Origin: a virus
IMG/VR virus record: IMGVR_UViG_3300028844_002785
Location: 23,129-87,128 of that record
Direction: 5' to 3' (one strand)
Length of the DNA stretch: 64,000 bases
Positions within the stretch are counted from its first letter, which is position 1; every line of letters begins with the position of its first letter. Positions 27,137-36,223 of this stretch are shown piece after piece. The notes under the pieces were generated by a model that did no database searches, had not been told where the DNA came from, and saw nothing but the letters and a program-made list of their open reading frames with translations. The position numbers and the translations under genes were made by a program.

Positions 27137-28182
27137 CCATTGCCCTTATTACTGATCAACATCTTGATGGGAGAAAAAACTCTCAAGTGTTCTGGGATTA
27201 TTTCTTAAAATTTTATGATAATGTATTCTTTCCTTCTTTAGATAAGTATAAAATAAAAAATATTATTGATCTCGGTGATACGTTCGATAATAGAAAAAAT
27301 ATTGATCTTGCTGCATGGCATCGTATTAAGAAACACTATTATGATAAGTTAGCAGAACGTGGTATACGTGTTCATATGATTGTTGGTAATCATACTGCAT
27401 ATTATAAAAATACAAATAAAATTAATACACCAGAATTACTTTTAAATAGTTACGGTAACATTCATATCTATAGTGAGGTTGAAGATATTACTATAGAAGG
27501 ATTAAAAATAACGATGCTTCCGTGGATTAATTCTGAAAATTATGATAAAGTTTTTAATCACTTAAACAACACTGACTCTAAAATTATTATGGGTCATCTT
27601 GAGATCGATGGATTTCAAGCTATACCTGGTCATGTGTTTGAGGGTGGATTAAAATCAGAATCATTTAATAAATTTGATAAAGTTTTTTCAGGACATTTTC
27701 ACCATAAATCAGAAAGGGGGAATATAAAATACCTTGGAAATCCATATGAACTTTTTTGGAATGATTATAAAGCAGAAAGAGGATTTCATTTACTAGATGC
27801 TAAGACTCAGAAACTAGGATTTATTAAAAACCCATATCGTATTTTTAATAAAATATTTTATAATGATGTAAAAAATAATTATAAAAATTTTAATGCTTCT
27901 GAATATAAAGATATGTACATTAAAATTTTTATAGAAGAAAGAAATGATAATAACTTATTTGAACAAGTTTTAGAAAAATTATATGACACAGGTGTACATG
28001 ATATTAAAGTTATTGAAACTGATAATTTAAACTTAGATAACTCTGAAGAAACTTTTGAGGGTGAGGATACCCTTACTACTCTCAATAGATATATAGATGA
28101 AACAGAGAATATAAATCTTAATAAAAATAGTATTAAAAATATTATTAAATCGATTTATGTTGAGGCTTGCGAGGTGCAATAA
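27133..28182 (+). CDS. 47: Recombination endonuclease subunit gp47 (Mre11 family)
   Basis: This 349-residue protein is the nuclease subunit of the gp46/gp47 complex, which resects double-strand ends for recombination-dependent replication. Metal-binding motifs of the calcineurin-like phosphoesterase fold are visible: D8 and H10 in DQHLDG, D49 in LGDTFDNR, N86-H87 in GNHTAYY, GHLEIDG, and SGHFHHKS. T4 gp47 is 339 residues. Start and stop both overlap neighbours (ATGA, TAATG), indicating tight coupling. Confidence 0.93.
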   Translation: MTIALITDQHLDGRKNSQVFWDYFLKFYDNVFFPSLDKYKIKNIIDLGDTFDNRKNIDLAAWHRIKKHYYDKLAERGIRVHMIVGNHTAYYKNTNKINTPELLLNSYGNIHIYSEVEDITIEGLKITMLPWINSENYDKVFNHLNNTDSKIIMGHLEIDGFQAIPGHVFEGGLKSESFNKFDKVFSGHFHHKSERGNIKYLGNPYELFWNDYKAERGFHLLDAKTQKLGFIKNPYRIFNKIFYNDVKNNYKNFNASEYKDMYIKIFIEERNDNNLFEQVLEKLYDTGVHDIKVIETDNLNLDNSEETFEGEDTLTTLNRYIDETENINLNKNSIKNIIKSIYVEACEVQ

Positions 28183-28454
28183 TGTTTATTCTCACGATGT
28201 CAGATGAAACTGAAGGAGCATATGCCGTTATAACACAGGAAGGTGAAAAAGTCCTTCAGTTGTTTGAAACTAGTGATGATGCTGAACGGTATGTTGGACT
28301 TTTAGAAGCAGATGGATTTCCATCTGTTGAAGCAACTGAGATTGAGAGTGAACAAGTAGTTGCGGCTTGTGAGAGATTCGGATATAATTATGTTATAATA
28401 ACACCAAACGACTTTGTAATCCCACCAAAATTTGATTCGCATGATTTTATTTAA
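28182..28454 (+). CDS. DUF3110-like cyanobacterial protein
   Basis: The ATG at 28182 overlaps the gp47 stop and gives 90 residues. The sequence MFILTMSDETEGAYAVI, then VLQLFETSDDAERYVGLLEA and FGYNYVIITP matches DUF3110, a small family known from cyanobacteria and plastids with unknown function. It is inserted between the two subunits of the recombination nuclease and overlaps gp46 by 14 bp. Acquisition from a cyanobacterial host is likely. No catalytic residues are evident. Confidence 0.75.
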   Translation: MFILTMSDETEGAYAVITQEGEKVLQLFETSDDAERYVGLLEADGFPSVEATEIESEQVVAACERFGYNYVIITPNDFVIPPKFDSHDFI

Positions 28455-30159
28455 GAGTGTAACTTATAAAAATTTTCTCGCTACAGGAAACAATCCTATA
28501 ACAATCTTTTTAGATTCTACTAACACAACTCTGATTGTTGGTCAGAATGGTGCTGGTAAGAGTACTATCATTGAAGCAATTGTATTTGCACTGTTCAATA
28601 AATCTTTTCGTAAAGTAAATAAAAATCAACTTATCAATAGTATCAATGAAAAAGATTGTGTAGTAGAAGTTATATTTTCAGTTGGTGCTACTGAGTGGTT
28701 AGTTCGACGTGGAATGAAACCTGGTATATTTGAAATTCATAAGAATGGAGTTTTACTTGATCAACATTCCTCTGCAGTAGATCAACAGAAATGGTTTGAA
28801 CAATACGTATTGAAACTAAACTACAAATCATTCACTCAAATTGTTGTACTTGGTTCTTCTACATTTGTTCCTTTCATGCAGTTACCTGCTGGATCACGTA
28901 GAGAAATTATTGAGGATCTTCTAGATATTCGTATCTTCTCTACAATGAATGTTATTCTAAAAGATAAAATTAAAACATCAGGTGAAGAACTTAGAAATTT
29001 TGAAACCGATATTGCTTTCTTGAAAGAGAAAGCAGAAATGCAAACTAATCATATTAAGTCTTTAGAGAAAACGGCAAAGAAAACTATATCTCAGAAGCAA
29101 GATAAAATTGTAGAACTAGAAGAGGGTGTTGAAGTATTAAATAAAACCATAGAAAAATCTAATACTCATGCAACTCAATTATTAGAAGAACTAACTAAAT
29201 TTAATGGTATTGATATAAAAATTAAAAAATTAGAAAAGGAAATTACAACTAATACTAACTTAATTACAAGAACTGAAAAAGAAGAAAACTTTTTTGTAGA
29301 TAACGATGTATGTCCAAAGTGTACACAACCTATAACTGAAGATGTTAAGAAAAAGCATATTCTTCAATCTTCTAAAATTATTCATGATACAACTGAAATA
29401 GTTAAAAAATATAAGAGTCAACTTCAGACAGCAAATAAGATTATTGAAAAACAATCTGATATGAATATGGAGGTATCTGATATTAATTGGGATATCAAAT
29501 CAAAATTGCAAACTATTAAAACAACTCAAAAAATTATTTCGGATATCAAAAGTGAGATTGAAGATTTAAAAAATGATAGTTTAGATATTGATAGTGAAAA
29601 AGAAAAGTTATCTGCCATCGGCACCGAAGGATTATCTGTACAAAAATCTATTACAGATATAAAAGATACTAAAAGAAACTATGATGTTATTTCTTCACTA
29701 CTCAAAGATGGTGGTATTAAGTCAATGATCATTAGGAAGTATCTTCCTGTTATGAATCAACTTATCAATAAGTATCTACAAGAACTTGACTTCTATGTAA
29801 ACTTTACTTTGGATGAAGAGTTTAACGAAAGTATTAAATCTAGACATAGAGATGATTTTACATACAGCTCCTTTAGTGAAGGAGAGAAGATGAGAATTGA
29901 CCTTGCTCTGATGTTTACTTGGAGATCTATTGCTAAACTTAAAAATTCTGCAAACACAAATCTTCTTATCTTAGATGAGGTTTTTGATTCTTCTCTTGAC
30001 GTTGGTGGTACTGATGAATTCCTTAGAATTATCAGAGGAGTTCAGGACGATACTAACATCTTTATTATCTCTCATAAAGGAGATGTTCTTCTTGATAAGT
30101 TTGATAGAGTTATGAAATTTGATAAGGTTAAAAACTTTAGTAAGGTCACAGTTTCATGA
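28441..30159 (+). CDS. 46: Recombination endonuclease subunit gp46 (Rad50/SbcC family)
   Basis: The ATG at 28441 gives 572 residues and the usual start MILFKSVTYKNFLATGN; an upstream TTG is less likely. Walker A VGQNGAGKS is at about 33-41. A long coiled coil follows, interrupted by the zinc hook CPKC at about residue 290. The signature YSSFSEGEKMRIDLAL and Walker B LLILDEVFDSSLD are near the C-terminus. It drives the gp47 nuclease by ATP hydrolysis. T4 gp46 is 560 residues. The stop overlaps cpeT by 4 bp. Confidence 0.94.
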   Translation: MILFKSVTYKNFLATGNNPITIFLDSTNTTLIVGQNGAGKSTIIEAIVFALFNKSFRKVNKNQLINSINEKDCVVEVIFSVGATEWLVRRGMKPGIFEIHKNGVLLDQHSSAVDQQKWFEQYVLKLNYKSFTQIVVLGSSTFVPFMQLPAGSRREIIEDLLDIRIFSTMNVILKDKIKTSGEELRNFETDIAFLKEKAEMQTNHIKSLEKTAKKTISQKQDKIVELEEGVEVLNKTIEKSNTHATQLLEELTKFNGIDIKIKKLEKEITTNTNLITRTEKEENFFVDNDVCPKCTQPITEDVKKKHILQSSKIIHDTTEIVKKYKSQLQTANKIIEKQSDMNMEVSDINWDIKSKLQTIKTTQKIISDIKSEIEDLKNDSLDIDSEKEKLSAIGTEGLSVQKSITDIKDTKRNYDVISSLLKDGGIKSMIIRKYLPVMNQLINKYLQELDFYVNFTLDEEFNESIKSRHRDDFTYSSFSEGEKMRIDLALMFTWRSIAKLKNSANTNLLILDEVFDSSLDVGGTDEFLRIIRGVQDDTNIFIISHKGDVLLDKFDRVMKFDKVKNFSKVTVS

Positions 30160-30644
30160 TAGATAAATTTATAGACTGGTATGTGGGTTCATTTACCAAC
30201 AGGAAACAAGCATTGTCTCACCCATTCATGTTCAAGGAAGTTAACTTGAGTCATAAGTATATGGGTGACAATACTTTTTATGGAGAACAAAAAACAGTAT
30301 ATACTGATAATACATATCGAAAATTTAAAAATGTAATATCAGAATCTGATGGATTGATCATTGCAAAAAATTATACATTGGAGGATGAATATATGCCCAA
30401 CTGTGATATGGTTTTTAAATTTGATGGCAAACAATTTGTAGGTGAAGTTGAAGGTTGTGATTGTTTAGTGGAGAGAGAAGGAAAACAAACATATGTAAAA
30501 AATTCTACCTATCTTAGTGAAGACAGTTATAAGGTTTATGATAGAGGTTATGAGGTAGATACGGACGAATATATCTGGGGCTCTAGATGGGGACACTTTA
30601 AGTTCATTCGCATTGATAAGGAACCCATATGGATTGATGGTTGA
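30156..30644 (+). CDS. cpeT: Phycobiliprotein lyase CpeT-like
   Basis: This 162-residue protein matches the CpeT/CpcT family, which attaches bilin chromophores to phycobiliproteins in cyanobacteria. Family features are IDWYVGSFTNRKQALSHPF at the N-terminus, FYGEQKTVYTDNTYRKF, and the C-terminal block SYKVYDRGYEVDTDEYIWGS. Phage copies are shorter than the cyanobacterial enzyme. It closes the gp55-gp47-gp46 operon by a 4-bp overlap. Its presence implies a phycobilisome- or phycoerythrin-containing host; whether the phage form is a lyase or a bilin-binding helper cannot be read here. Confidence 0.87.
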   Translation: MIDKFIDWYVGSFTNRKQALSHPFMFKEVNLSHKYMGDNTFYGEQKTVYTDNTYRKFKNVISESDGLIIAKNYTLEDEYMPNCDMVFKFDGKQFVGEVEGCDCLVEREGKQTYVKNSTYLSEDSYKVYDRGYEVDTDEYIWGSRWGHFKFIRIDKEPIWIDG

Positions 30645-30669
30645 CACCACTCCCCTTTCATGGTATCTT
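30641..30669 (+). promoter_or_regulatory. Sigma-70 promoter for the HExxH-VWA gene
   Basis: TTGACA (30641-30646), 17 bp and TATCTT (30664-30669) lie 20 bp before the ATG at 30690; the -35 overlaps the cpeT stop codon. Confidence 0.75.
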
Positions 30670-30689
30670 AGCTGTATCGATAAAAAACT

Positions 30690-32840
30690 ATGTCAGTTTC
30701 TCAAGTCAAAAGCAATCTTGCAAAACTTCTTGCAACTGAAAACCTGACAGTTGAACATAGTAATGTCTCTACAGCATCTTTCAATGTTGAGACCAGAGTT
30801 CTTCAACTTCCTGTATGGGAAAACATTACAGAAGACATCTATGATCTTCTTGTAGGTCATGAAGTTGGACATGCTTTATATACACCATCAGATTATTATA
30901 CTGAGGATGTTCCTCAATCATTCCTTAATGTTATTGAAGACGCCCGTATTGAACGAATGATTAAGGCAAGGTATCCAGGACTTTCAAAGTCTTTTTACAA
31001 AGGATATGCAGAACTTAATAATCAAGATTTTTTTGAGTTACGTGGACTAAAACTGTCTACGATGAAATTGATTGATAGAATTAATATTTATTTTAAGATT
31101 GGTATTCATGATATCAATACAATTATTCCATTCTCACATCAAGAAAATAAATTTATTGAGATGACTAGGAATGCTGAAACTTTTGATGATGTTGTAGATA
31201 TTTGCAAAAAACTTATTAAATATATTAATGAGAGTAAAGATAAAGAAGATATTAATTTAGATGATGTAAAAAATATTTCAGAAACTGATCAACCTGATAA
31301 TGGTGAACAGATCCCAATTGAAATAAAAGATTCTGAGTCTGATAGTAATGATGCCAATTCTCAGACTGATGGTAATGAAGGTGGTGAGGGAACTGAGCCT
31401 GATAATGATTTAAACACTGATTATGATGAAGAAGAATATTCTTCTGATACGGATAGAGCATGGAATCGCAATACAAAAACTCTTGTAGATACTACGGCAA
31501 TGAAACATGTGTATGTAACTCCACCATCTATTGATTGGTCCGAATGCATTGAACCAATCAGTATGTTTACAGAAAACATGAATAAGAATATAGAATTTTT
31601 TGAGAAAGCATCGTTAGGTTATAATAATATTAATATTATTGATCTTTGGAAAAAATCTTTTACTTCCTTTAAAACTGAAAGTAGTAAATCAGTTTCTTAT
31701 ATGGTGAAAGAGTTTGAAATGAAAAAACAAGCTGATCAATATAATCGTTCTGGTATATCTAAAACAGGAGTTCTAAATACAAACAAATTATTTTCTTATA
31801 AGTGGTCTGAAGACGTTTTTAAAAAGAACACTATTCTTCCCAATGGAAAGAATCATGGGTTAATTATGTACATTGACTGGTCTGGATCTATGTGTGATAA
31901 TATGACTGGTACTGTTAAACAATTAATTAACTTAATTAGTTTTTGTAAAAAAGTAAACATTCCTTTCCAAGTATTTGCTTTTTCAGATCATGGTGTATAT
32001 GAACCTCGTAAACCATATCGTGAAACAATTAGAGATTATGAAATTGCAATAAGTCAACGTTTTCGTTTAATCGAATTGTTTAATAGCAAAGTTAAAAATT
32101 CTGAATTTGATAATCAATTATTTAAACTTTGGGCGTTGATGAAATGTATTGAAGCTAGGTCTGGTAATATGCCGCATGGAAATTATTCTTTGAGTGGAAC
32201 TCCATTGAATGATACTATTCTTGCCGCAATATATGTTTTTAATAAATTTAAACGGGAAACTAAAGTTGATAAAGTAAATACAGTATTTCTTACTGATGGA
32301 GAATCAAACGGGTTGGCGTATTGCACAACTAAAAAACATGTAGATGGTGAAAAATACATTTCTAGAACACCTATAAATTATGATTCTCAATATAATGTAA
32401 TTTGTATCAAAGATCCTAGTAGTGGATATGTAGATTTAAATATCAACGATAGTCATGATTACAGAACTTGTGGAATGAATGTAACAACTGCTTTGATTAA
32501 ATATTATAAGTGGATGACAGGATCAAATATTATTGGGTTTAGACTTTCTGAGTCATATAATATTAAATATATTATTAGGGCATCAGTTGATGGTGGAACA
32601 GACAATTATGATCACTACAAAAAAATGTGGAGATCTGATAAATGTTTTGTTATTAATAACTTAGGATATGATGAACTATATGTTCTTCCAGGATCAGGAG
32701 ATTTTAATGGTGCTGAAGCTGTAATCAATGCTTCAAATACTGATAGTAAAAGTAAAATTAGAACACAGTTTAAGAAATATGTAAAAACTAAAATGTTTAA
32801 TAAGATAATCTTATCAAAATTCGTCAATCAAATTGCTTGA
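30690..32840 (+). CDS. CobT-like protein: HExxH zincin plus VWA domain
   Basis: This 716-residue protein has an N-terminal metallopeptidase-type motif H57-E58-V-G-H61 followed by NVIEDARIERMIK, where the second Glu may be the third zinc ligand. Residues about 175-260 are acidic and disordered. A von Willebrand A domain follows, with MIDAS residues D396-W-S398-G-S400, SGTPLND and FLTDGESNG. This order is that of CobT, the partner of CobS in the cobaltochelatase. CobS is next, so the pair probably acts as an AAA+/VWA machine. Cyanophage annotations often call it a peptidase; substrate unknown. Confidence 0.8.
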   Translation: MSVSQVKSNLAKLLATENLTVEHSNVSTASFNVETRVLQLPVWENITEDIYDLLVGHEVGHALYTPSDYYTEDVPQSFLNVIEDARIERMIKARYPGLSKSFYKGYAELNNQDFFELRGLKLSTMKLIDRINIYFKIGIHDINTIIPFSHQENKFIEMTRNAETFDDVVDICKKLIKYINESKDKEDINLDDVKNISETDQPDNGEQIPIEIKDSESDSNDANSQTDGNEGGEGTEPDNDLNTDYDEEEYSSDTDRAWNRNTKTLVDTTAMKHVYVTPPSIDWSECIEPISMFTENMNKNIEFFEKASLGYNNINIIDLWKKSFTSFKTESSKSVSYMVKEFEMKKQADQYNRSGISKTGVLNTNKLFSYKWSEDVFKKNTILPNGKNHGLIMYIDWSGSMCDNMTGTVKQLINLISFCKKVNIPFQVFAFSDHGVYEPRKPYRETIRDYEIAISQRFRLIELFNSKVKNSEFDNQLFKLWALMKCIEARSGNMPHGNYSLSGTPLNDTILAAIYVFNKFKRETKVDKVNTVFLTDGESNGLAYCTTKKHVDGEKYISRTPINYDSQYNVICIKDPSSGYVDLNINDSHDYRTCGMNVTTALIKYYKWMTGSNIIGFRLSESYNIKYIIRASVDGGTDNYDHYKKMWRSDKCFVINNLGYDELYVLPGSGDFNGAEAVINASNTDSKSKIRTQFKKYVKTKMFNKIILSKFVNQIA

Positions 32841-32865
32841 CGGACCAACCGTTGTGCAGTATAAT
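32837..32865 (+). promoter_or_regulatory. Sigma-70 promoter for cobS
   Basis: TTGACG (32837-32842), 17 bp and a perfect TATAAT (32860-32865) start inside the stop codon of the upstream gene and lie 24 bp before the ATG at 32890. Confidence 0.8.
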
Positions 32866-32889
32866 AGCCAAGTAACCAAAGGACATCCA

Positions 32890-33984
32890 ATGAACTCTAC
32901 TGACGTAATTGTTTCAGATCTAATCTCTCGATTTGGGTCAAGCGTTACTCGTAAAAATATTTCCGAATACAGTGAGACTAGTGATGCTTCCTTTGTAACC
33001 TTGTGTAATCGACTAAAGCCATACAAGGTTGGTCGTGGTTTGTATAATCTTACAGTTAAAGAAAAACTAGAACAGAATTATTCAACTGATACTGGAGTTC
33101 CTTTTATTGAAATCCAAAATCTTGTTCCGGATAAAGATCCTACATATGTTCCTTTTGGAAATTTTTCTGATGTAAAGAAAATTATCAAGTCTGGTATTTT
33201 CTATCCAACGTTTATTACTGGTCTGTCTGGAAATGGTAAAACATTTAGTGTAGAACAAGCATGTGCTCAACTTGGACGAGAACTTGTTCGTGTAAACATT
33301 ACTATTGAAACTGATGAAGATGATCTTATTGGTGGTTTCCGTCTTGTCGATGGGGCAACTGTTTGGCATAACGGACCTGTCGTTGAAGCACTTGAACGAG
33401 GAGCAATCTTGTTACTCGATGAAGTTGACCTTGCTAGCAATAAAATCCTCTGTCTACAGTCCATCCTTGAAGGTAAAGGTGTGTTCCTGAAAAAAATTAA
33501 CAAATATGTTAATGTAACAGATGGGTTTAATGTATTCGCAACAGCTAATACTAAAGGTAAGGGTTCTGATGATGGAAGATTTATTGGTACTAATGTGCTA
33601 AATGAAGCATTCCTTGAAAGATTTGCGGTAACGTTTGAACAGTGTTATCCTAATCCTACAACAGAACAAAAAATTCTTGATGGTGTTTCATCAACTCTAG
33701 ATATGCAAGAGTCGTTAGATACGACATTCTGTAAAAATCTGGTGGACTGGGCAGAAATTATTCGTAAAACATTTGCCGAAGGTGGTATCGACGAAGTTAT
33801 TTCAACTCGTCGTTTAGTTCACATTATTCGTGCATACAGTATCTTTGGTAATGAATCTAAAGCCCTTAGTGTTTGTTTGAATAGATTTGACAATGACACC
33901 AAACAATCTTTCCTAGATTTGTTTGATAAACTAGTTGCACCTAAGGAAGAAACTTTTGATGATCAAGACTTGACAACACTGTAA
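32890..33984 (+). CDS. cobS: CobS-like AAA+ ATPase
   Basis: The ATG at 32890, preceded by AAAGGA, gives 364 residues. Walker A GLSGNGKT is at about 111-118, Walker B ILLLDEVD at about 173-180, and an arginine finger candidate in EAFLERFAV. The order matches MoxR-type CobS, the ATPase of aerobic cobaltochelatase and a common cyanophage auxiliary gene. In phage it may aid cobalamin synthesis, for example for B12-dependent enzymes of the host. It may instead work only with its VWA neighbour. The end of the gene contains the next promoter's -35. Confidence 0.85.
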   Translation: MNSTDVIVSDLISRFGSSVTRKNISEYSETSDASFVTLCNRLKPYKVGRGLYNLTVKEKLEQNYSTDTGVPFIEIQNLVPDKDPTYVPFGNFSDVKKIIKSGIFYPTFITGLSGNGKTFSVEQACAQLGRELVRVNITIETDEDDLIGGFRLVDGATVWHNGPVVEALERGAILLLDEVDLASNKILCLQSILEGKGVFLKKINKYVNVTDGFNVFATANTKGKGSDDGRFIGTNVLNEAFLERFAVTFEQCYPNPTTEQKILDGVSSTLDMQESLDTTFCKNLVDWAEIIRKTFAEGGIDEVISTRRLVHIIRAYSIFGNESKALSVCLNRFDNDTKQSFLDLFDKLVAPKEETFDDQDLTTL

Positions 33985-33998
33985 ATAATTTGTATAAT
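33970..33998 (+). promoter_or_regulatory. Sigma-70 promoter for the clamp operon
   Basis: Perfect TTGACA (33970-33975), 17 bp and perfect TATAAT (33993-33998) lie across the cobS stop codon and 38 bp before the ATG at 34037. Confidence 0.85.
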
Positions 33999-33999
33999 C

Positions 34000-34020
34000 A
34001 ATAGGGTGAAATTCCCTATT
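34000..34020 (+). promoter_or_regulatory. Leader hairpin of the clamp operon
   Basis: AATAGGG pairs perfectly with CCCTATT around a 7-base loop, directly after the -10 box, so it would form the very 5' end of the mRNA. It has no T run and is not a terminator; it may stabilise the transcript. Confidence 0.5.
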
Positions 34021-34036
34021 ATAATTTTGAATAACT

Positions 34037-34324
34037 ATGACAAAAAAATACAATGAAGATGCTCTGTTGAAAGAGCTGAGTGATTACATTGCTGGAACTT
34101 ATGGACAACACTATTCTGCTGGCAACGACAGCATTCAAACGTTAGATTTAATTGAAGCATGTGGAGACGCTGAGTCATTTTGTCGCAGTAACATCCTGAA
34201 GTATGCTTCACGTTATGATCGCAAGGGCACTGCCCGTCGTGATATAATTAAGATCCTTCACTACGGTCTTCTCCTTCTACATTTTTCTGACAAAGCTGCA
34301 GTTACTGAACCCTACCCACAATAA
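34037..34324 (+). CDS. DUF3310-like small protein
   Basis: This 95-residue protein contains LLKELSDYIAGTYGQHYSAG, then QTLDLIEACGDAESFCRSN and ILKYASRYDRKGTARRDIIK, then ILHYGLLLL. This matches the DUF3310 family found in many phages, sometimes called nucleotide-kinase-like, with no proven function. It is the first gene of the clamp-clamp loader operon and lies 2 bp before gp45, so a role near DNA replication is possible. Confidence 0.72.
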   Translation: MTKKYNEDALLKELSDYIAGTYGQHYSAGNDSIQTLDLIEACGDAESFCRSNILKYASRYDRKGTARRDIIKILHYGLLLLHFSDKAAVTEPYPQ

Positions 34325-34326
34325 TT

Positions 34327-34992
34327 ATGAAAATTTCCATCGAAACTCTGAATATTCTCAAAAACTTTTCTAACATCAACTCTTCGTTGGTTGTTAAAAA
34401 GGGAAATATTCTGCGAACTATTTCTCCTGCAAAAAATATTCTTGCAAAGTTTGAATGTCCAGAATCTTTCGACAATGATTTTGCTGTATATGATCTAAAT
34501 GAATTTCTGGGTGGTCTCTCTCTGTTTAAGGATCCTGACTTTGATTTTGGTAATACTTCTTATCTTTCTATTCGCAGTAATAAATCTAGAGTTAAATACT
34601 TTTTCTCCGATCCCAGTGTGATTACTGCTCCTCCAGAAAAAGATATTGAACTACCAACTATTGATGTTGAGTTTACTTTGACTGAAGAAGTTCTTTCGTC
34701 ATTGATTCGTGCAGCAAGTGTGTATCAACTTCCCGATCTTTCCTTGGTTGGTGAGAATGGAAACATGAATCTTGTGGTTCGTACAAAGAACAATGATACA
34801 TCTAACAATTTCTCCGTCAAGGTTGGTGAAACTGAGAATGAATTTTGTTTCAATTTCAAAGTAGAGAACCTAAAACTTATGCCTGGAGTGTATAATGTTC
34901 AGGTATCTACTGCTAATATTTCAAAGTTTACACATGATAAGTGGAACTTGTCCTATCTTATTGCTCTAGAACCTGACTCTACTTTTAATTGA
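34327..34992 (+). CDS. 45: Sliding clamp gp45
   Basis: This 221-residue protein matches the T4 processivity clamp gp45 (228 residues), a trimeric ring that tethers gp43 to DNA and also activates late transcription with gp55. The N-terminal MKISIETLNILKNFSNINSS followed by LVVKKGN and the middle AVYDLNEFLGGLSLF are characteristic. The C-terminal strand LSYLIALEPDSTF is typical. The neighbours gp44 and gp62 are its loader. The stop is 2 bp before the gp44 ATG. Confidence 0.92.
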   Translation: MKISIETLNILKNFSNINSSLVVKKGNILRTISPAKNILAKFECPESFDNDFAVYDLNEFLGGLSLFKDPDFDFGNTSYLSIRSNKSRVKYFFSDPSVITAPPEKDIELPTIDVEFTLTEEVLSSLIRAASVYQLPDLSLVGENGNMNLVVRTKNNDTSNNFSVKVGETENEFCFNFKVENLKLMPGVYNVQVSTANISKFTHDKWNLSYLIALEPDSTFN

Positions 34993-34994
34993 TA

Positions 34995-35936
34995 ATGAGT
35001 GATTTTATCTGGGTTGAAAAATACCGTCCTACTAAAATTGAAGACTGTATTCTCCCCGAAGGTATCAAAACTACCTTACAAAGTTTTGTTAAAAAGGGGG
35101 AAGTTCCAAACCTTCTCCTTGCTGGTCCCCCTGGTATCGGCAAAACTACAGTTGCAAAAGCTCTTTGCAACGAACTTGGTGTTGACTTTTACGTAATTAA
35201 TGGATCTGACGAAGGACGATTTCTGGACACGGTACGGAACCAAGCAAAGAATTTTGCGACGACCGTATCACTTCAAGCAAATGGAAAACCAAAAGTTATC
35301 ATCATTGACGAAGCAGATAACACAACCAATGATGTACAACTCCTCTTACGGGCAAACATTGAGGCGTATCATAACAACTGCAGATTCATCTTCACCTGCA
35401 ACTACAAAAACAAAATCATCGAACCCCTCCACAGTCGATGTGCCGTCGTTGACTTCTCAGTCAACGGAAAGGAAAAGACAGCTATTGCGGGGCAATTTTT
35501 CAACCGTATCAGGTCTATACTTGAGAAAGAAACTGTTGATTATGATCCTAAAGTTGTCGCAGAAGTAATCAAAAAATATTTTCCTGATTGGAGACGTGTC
35601 TTAAATGAATTGCAAAGATATGCTTCTATTGGTAGTATTGACACAGGAATTCTAACTGCAGTTTCTGAAGTCAATCTGAAAGATCTTGTTGGTAATATGA
35701 AAAATAAAGACTTTAGTAAAGTTAGGAAGTGGGTTGTGGAAAACCTTGATAATGATCAAAGTGCAGTTCATCGTAAAGTATATGATACCATGTATACATC
35801 TTTGGAACCTGCATCTATTCCACAAGCTGTTTTAATTTTTGCTAAATATCAATATCAGTCTGCATTTGCTGTTGATCCAGAGATCAATACGCTTGCATGT
35901 ATGACTGAACTAATGTGTGACTGTAAATTCAAATGA
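34995..35936 (+). CDS. 44: Clamp loader large subunit gp44
   Basis: The ATG at 34995 gives 313 residues starting MSDFIWVEKYRPTKIEDC, which matches AAA+ clamp loaders; the upstream TTG at 34989 would overlap gp45. Walker A AGPPGIGKTT is at about 44-53 and Walker B IIIDEADN at about 103-110. The SRC motif appears in PLHSRCAVVDF. It opens gp45 by ATP hydrolysis together with gp62. T4 gp44 is 319 residues. The stop overlaps the next ATG by 4 bp. Confidence 0.95.
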   Translation: MSDFIWVEKYRPTKIEDCILPEGIKTTLQSFVKKGEVPNLLLAGPPGIGKTTVAKALCNELGVDFYVINGSDEGRFLDTVRNQAKNFATTVSLQANGKPKVIIIDEADNTTNDVQLLLRANIEAYHNNCRFIFTCNYKNKIIEPLHSRCAVVDFSVNGKEKTAIAGQFFNRIRSILEKETVDYDPKVVAEVIKKYFPDWRRVLNELQRYASIGSIDTGILTAVSEVNLKDLVGNMKNKDFSKVRKWVVENLDNDQSAVHRKVYDTMYTSLEPASIPQAVLIFAKYQYQSAFAVDPEINTLACMTELMCDCKFK

Positions 35937-36223
35937 ATGTAAAACTTATTCGTATGTCTTCTGGTGAAGACGTTGTTGCTACTATCGTCAGTGAAACTGA
36001 TAGTATACTTGAAGTAGAAGATGCTATTGTAGCAATTCCTACTGGTGAGAGCCAAATTGGATTTGCTCCATGGTCTCCTCTTGTATCAAAATCGGACAAA
36101 ACTTTGCCCGTAAATAAAAAATTTGTGGTTTACATTGCAGAGGTTGCAGAAGACATCGTAAACCAGTATAATCAGATGTTCAGTAAAATTGTAACTCCAA
36201 CTAATAAACTGATATATAAATGA
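35933..36223 (+). CDS. Sm-like small protein, paralogue 2
   Basis: This 96-residue protein reads MNVKLIRMSSGEDVVATIVS, then EVEDAIVAIPT, then FAPWSPLV, and a C-terminal helix VNQYNQMFSKI. The SGEDVVATIV core, the central Pro and the Trp match the paralogue at 26157 (SGEEIIGRVL, NPF, RPWVKF). It is coupled on both sides by 4-bp overlaps (gp44 and the DruA-like gene), so it is made in step with the clamp loader. RNA or clamp binding is speculative. Confidence 0.65.
   Translation: MNVKLIRMSSGEDVVATIVSETDSILEVEDAIVAIPTGESQIGFAPWSPLVSKSDKTLPVNKKFVVYIAEVAEDIVNQYNQMFSKIVTPTNKLIYK

Noticed and set aside
28167-28181. Upstream TTG start for the DUF3110-like gene
   Set aside because: The ATG at 28182 overlaps the gp47 stop in the usual way and gives the N-terminus expected for the family.
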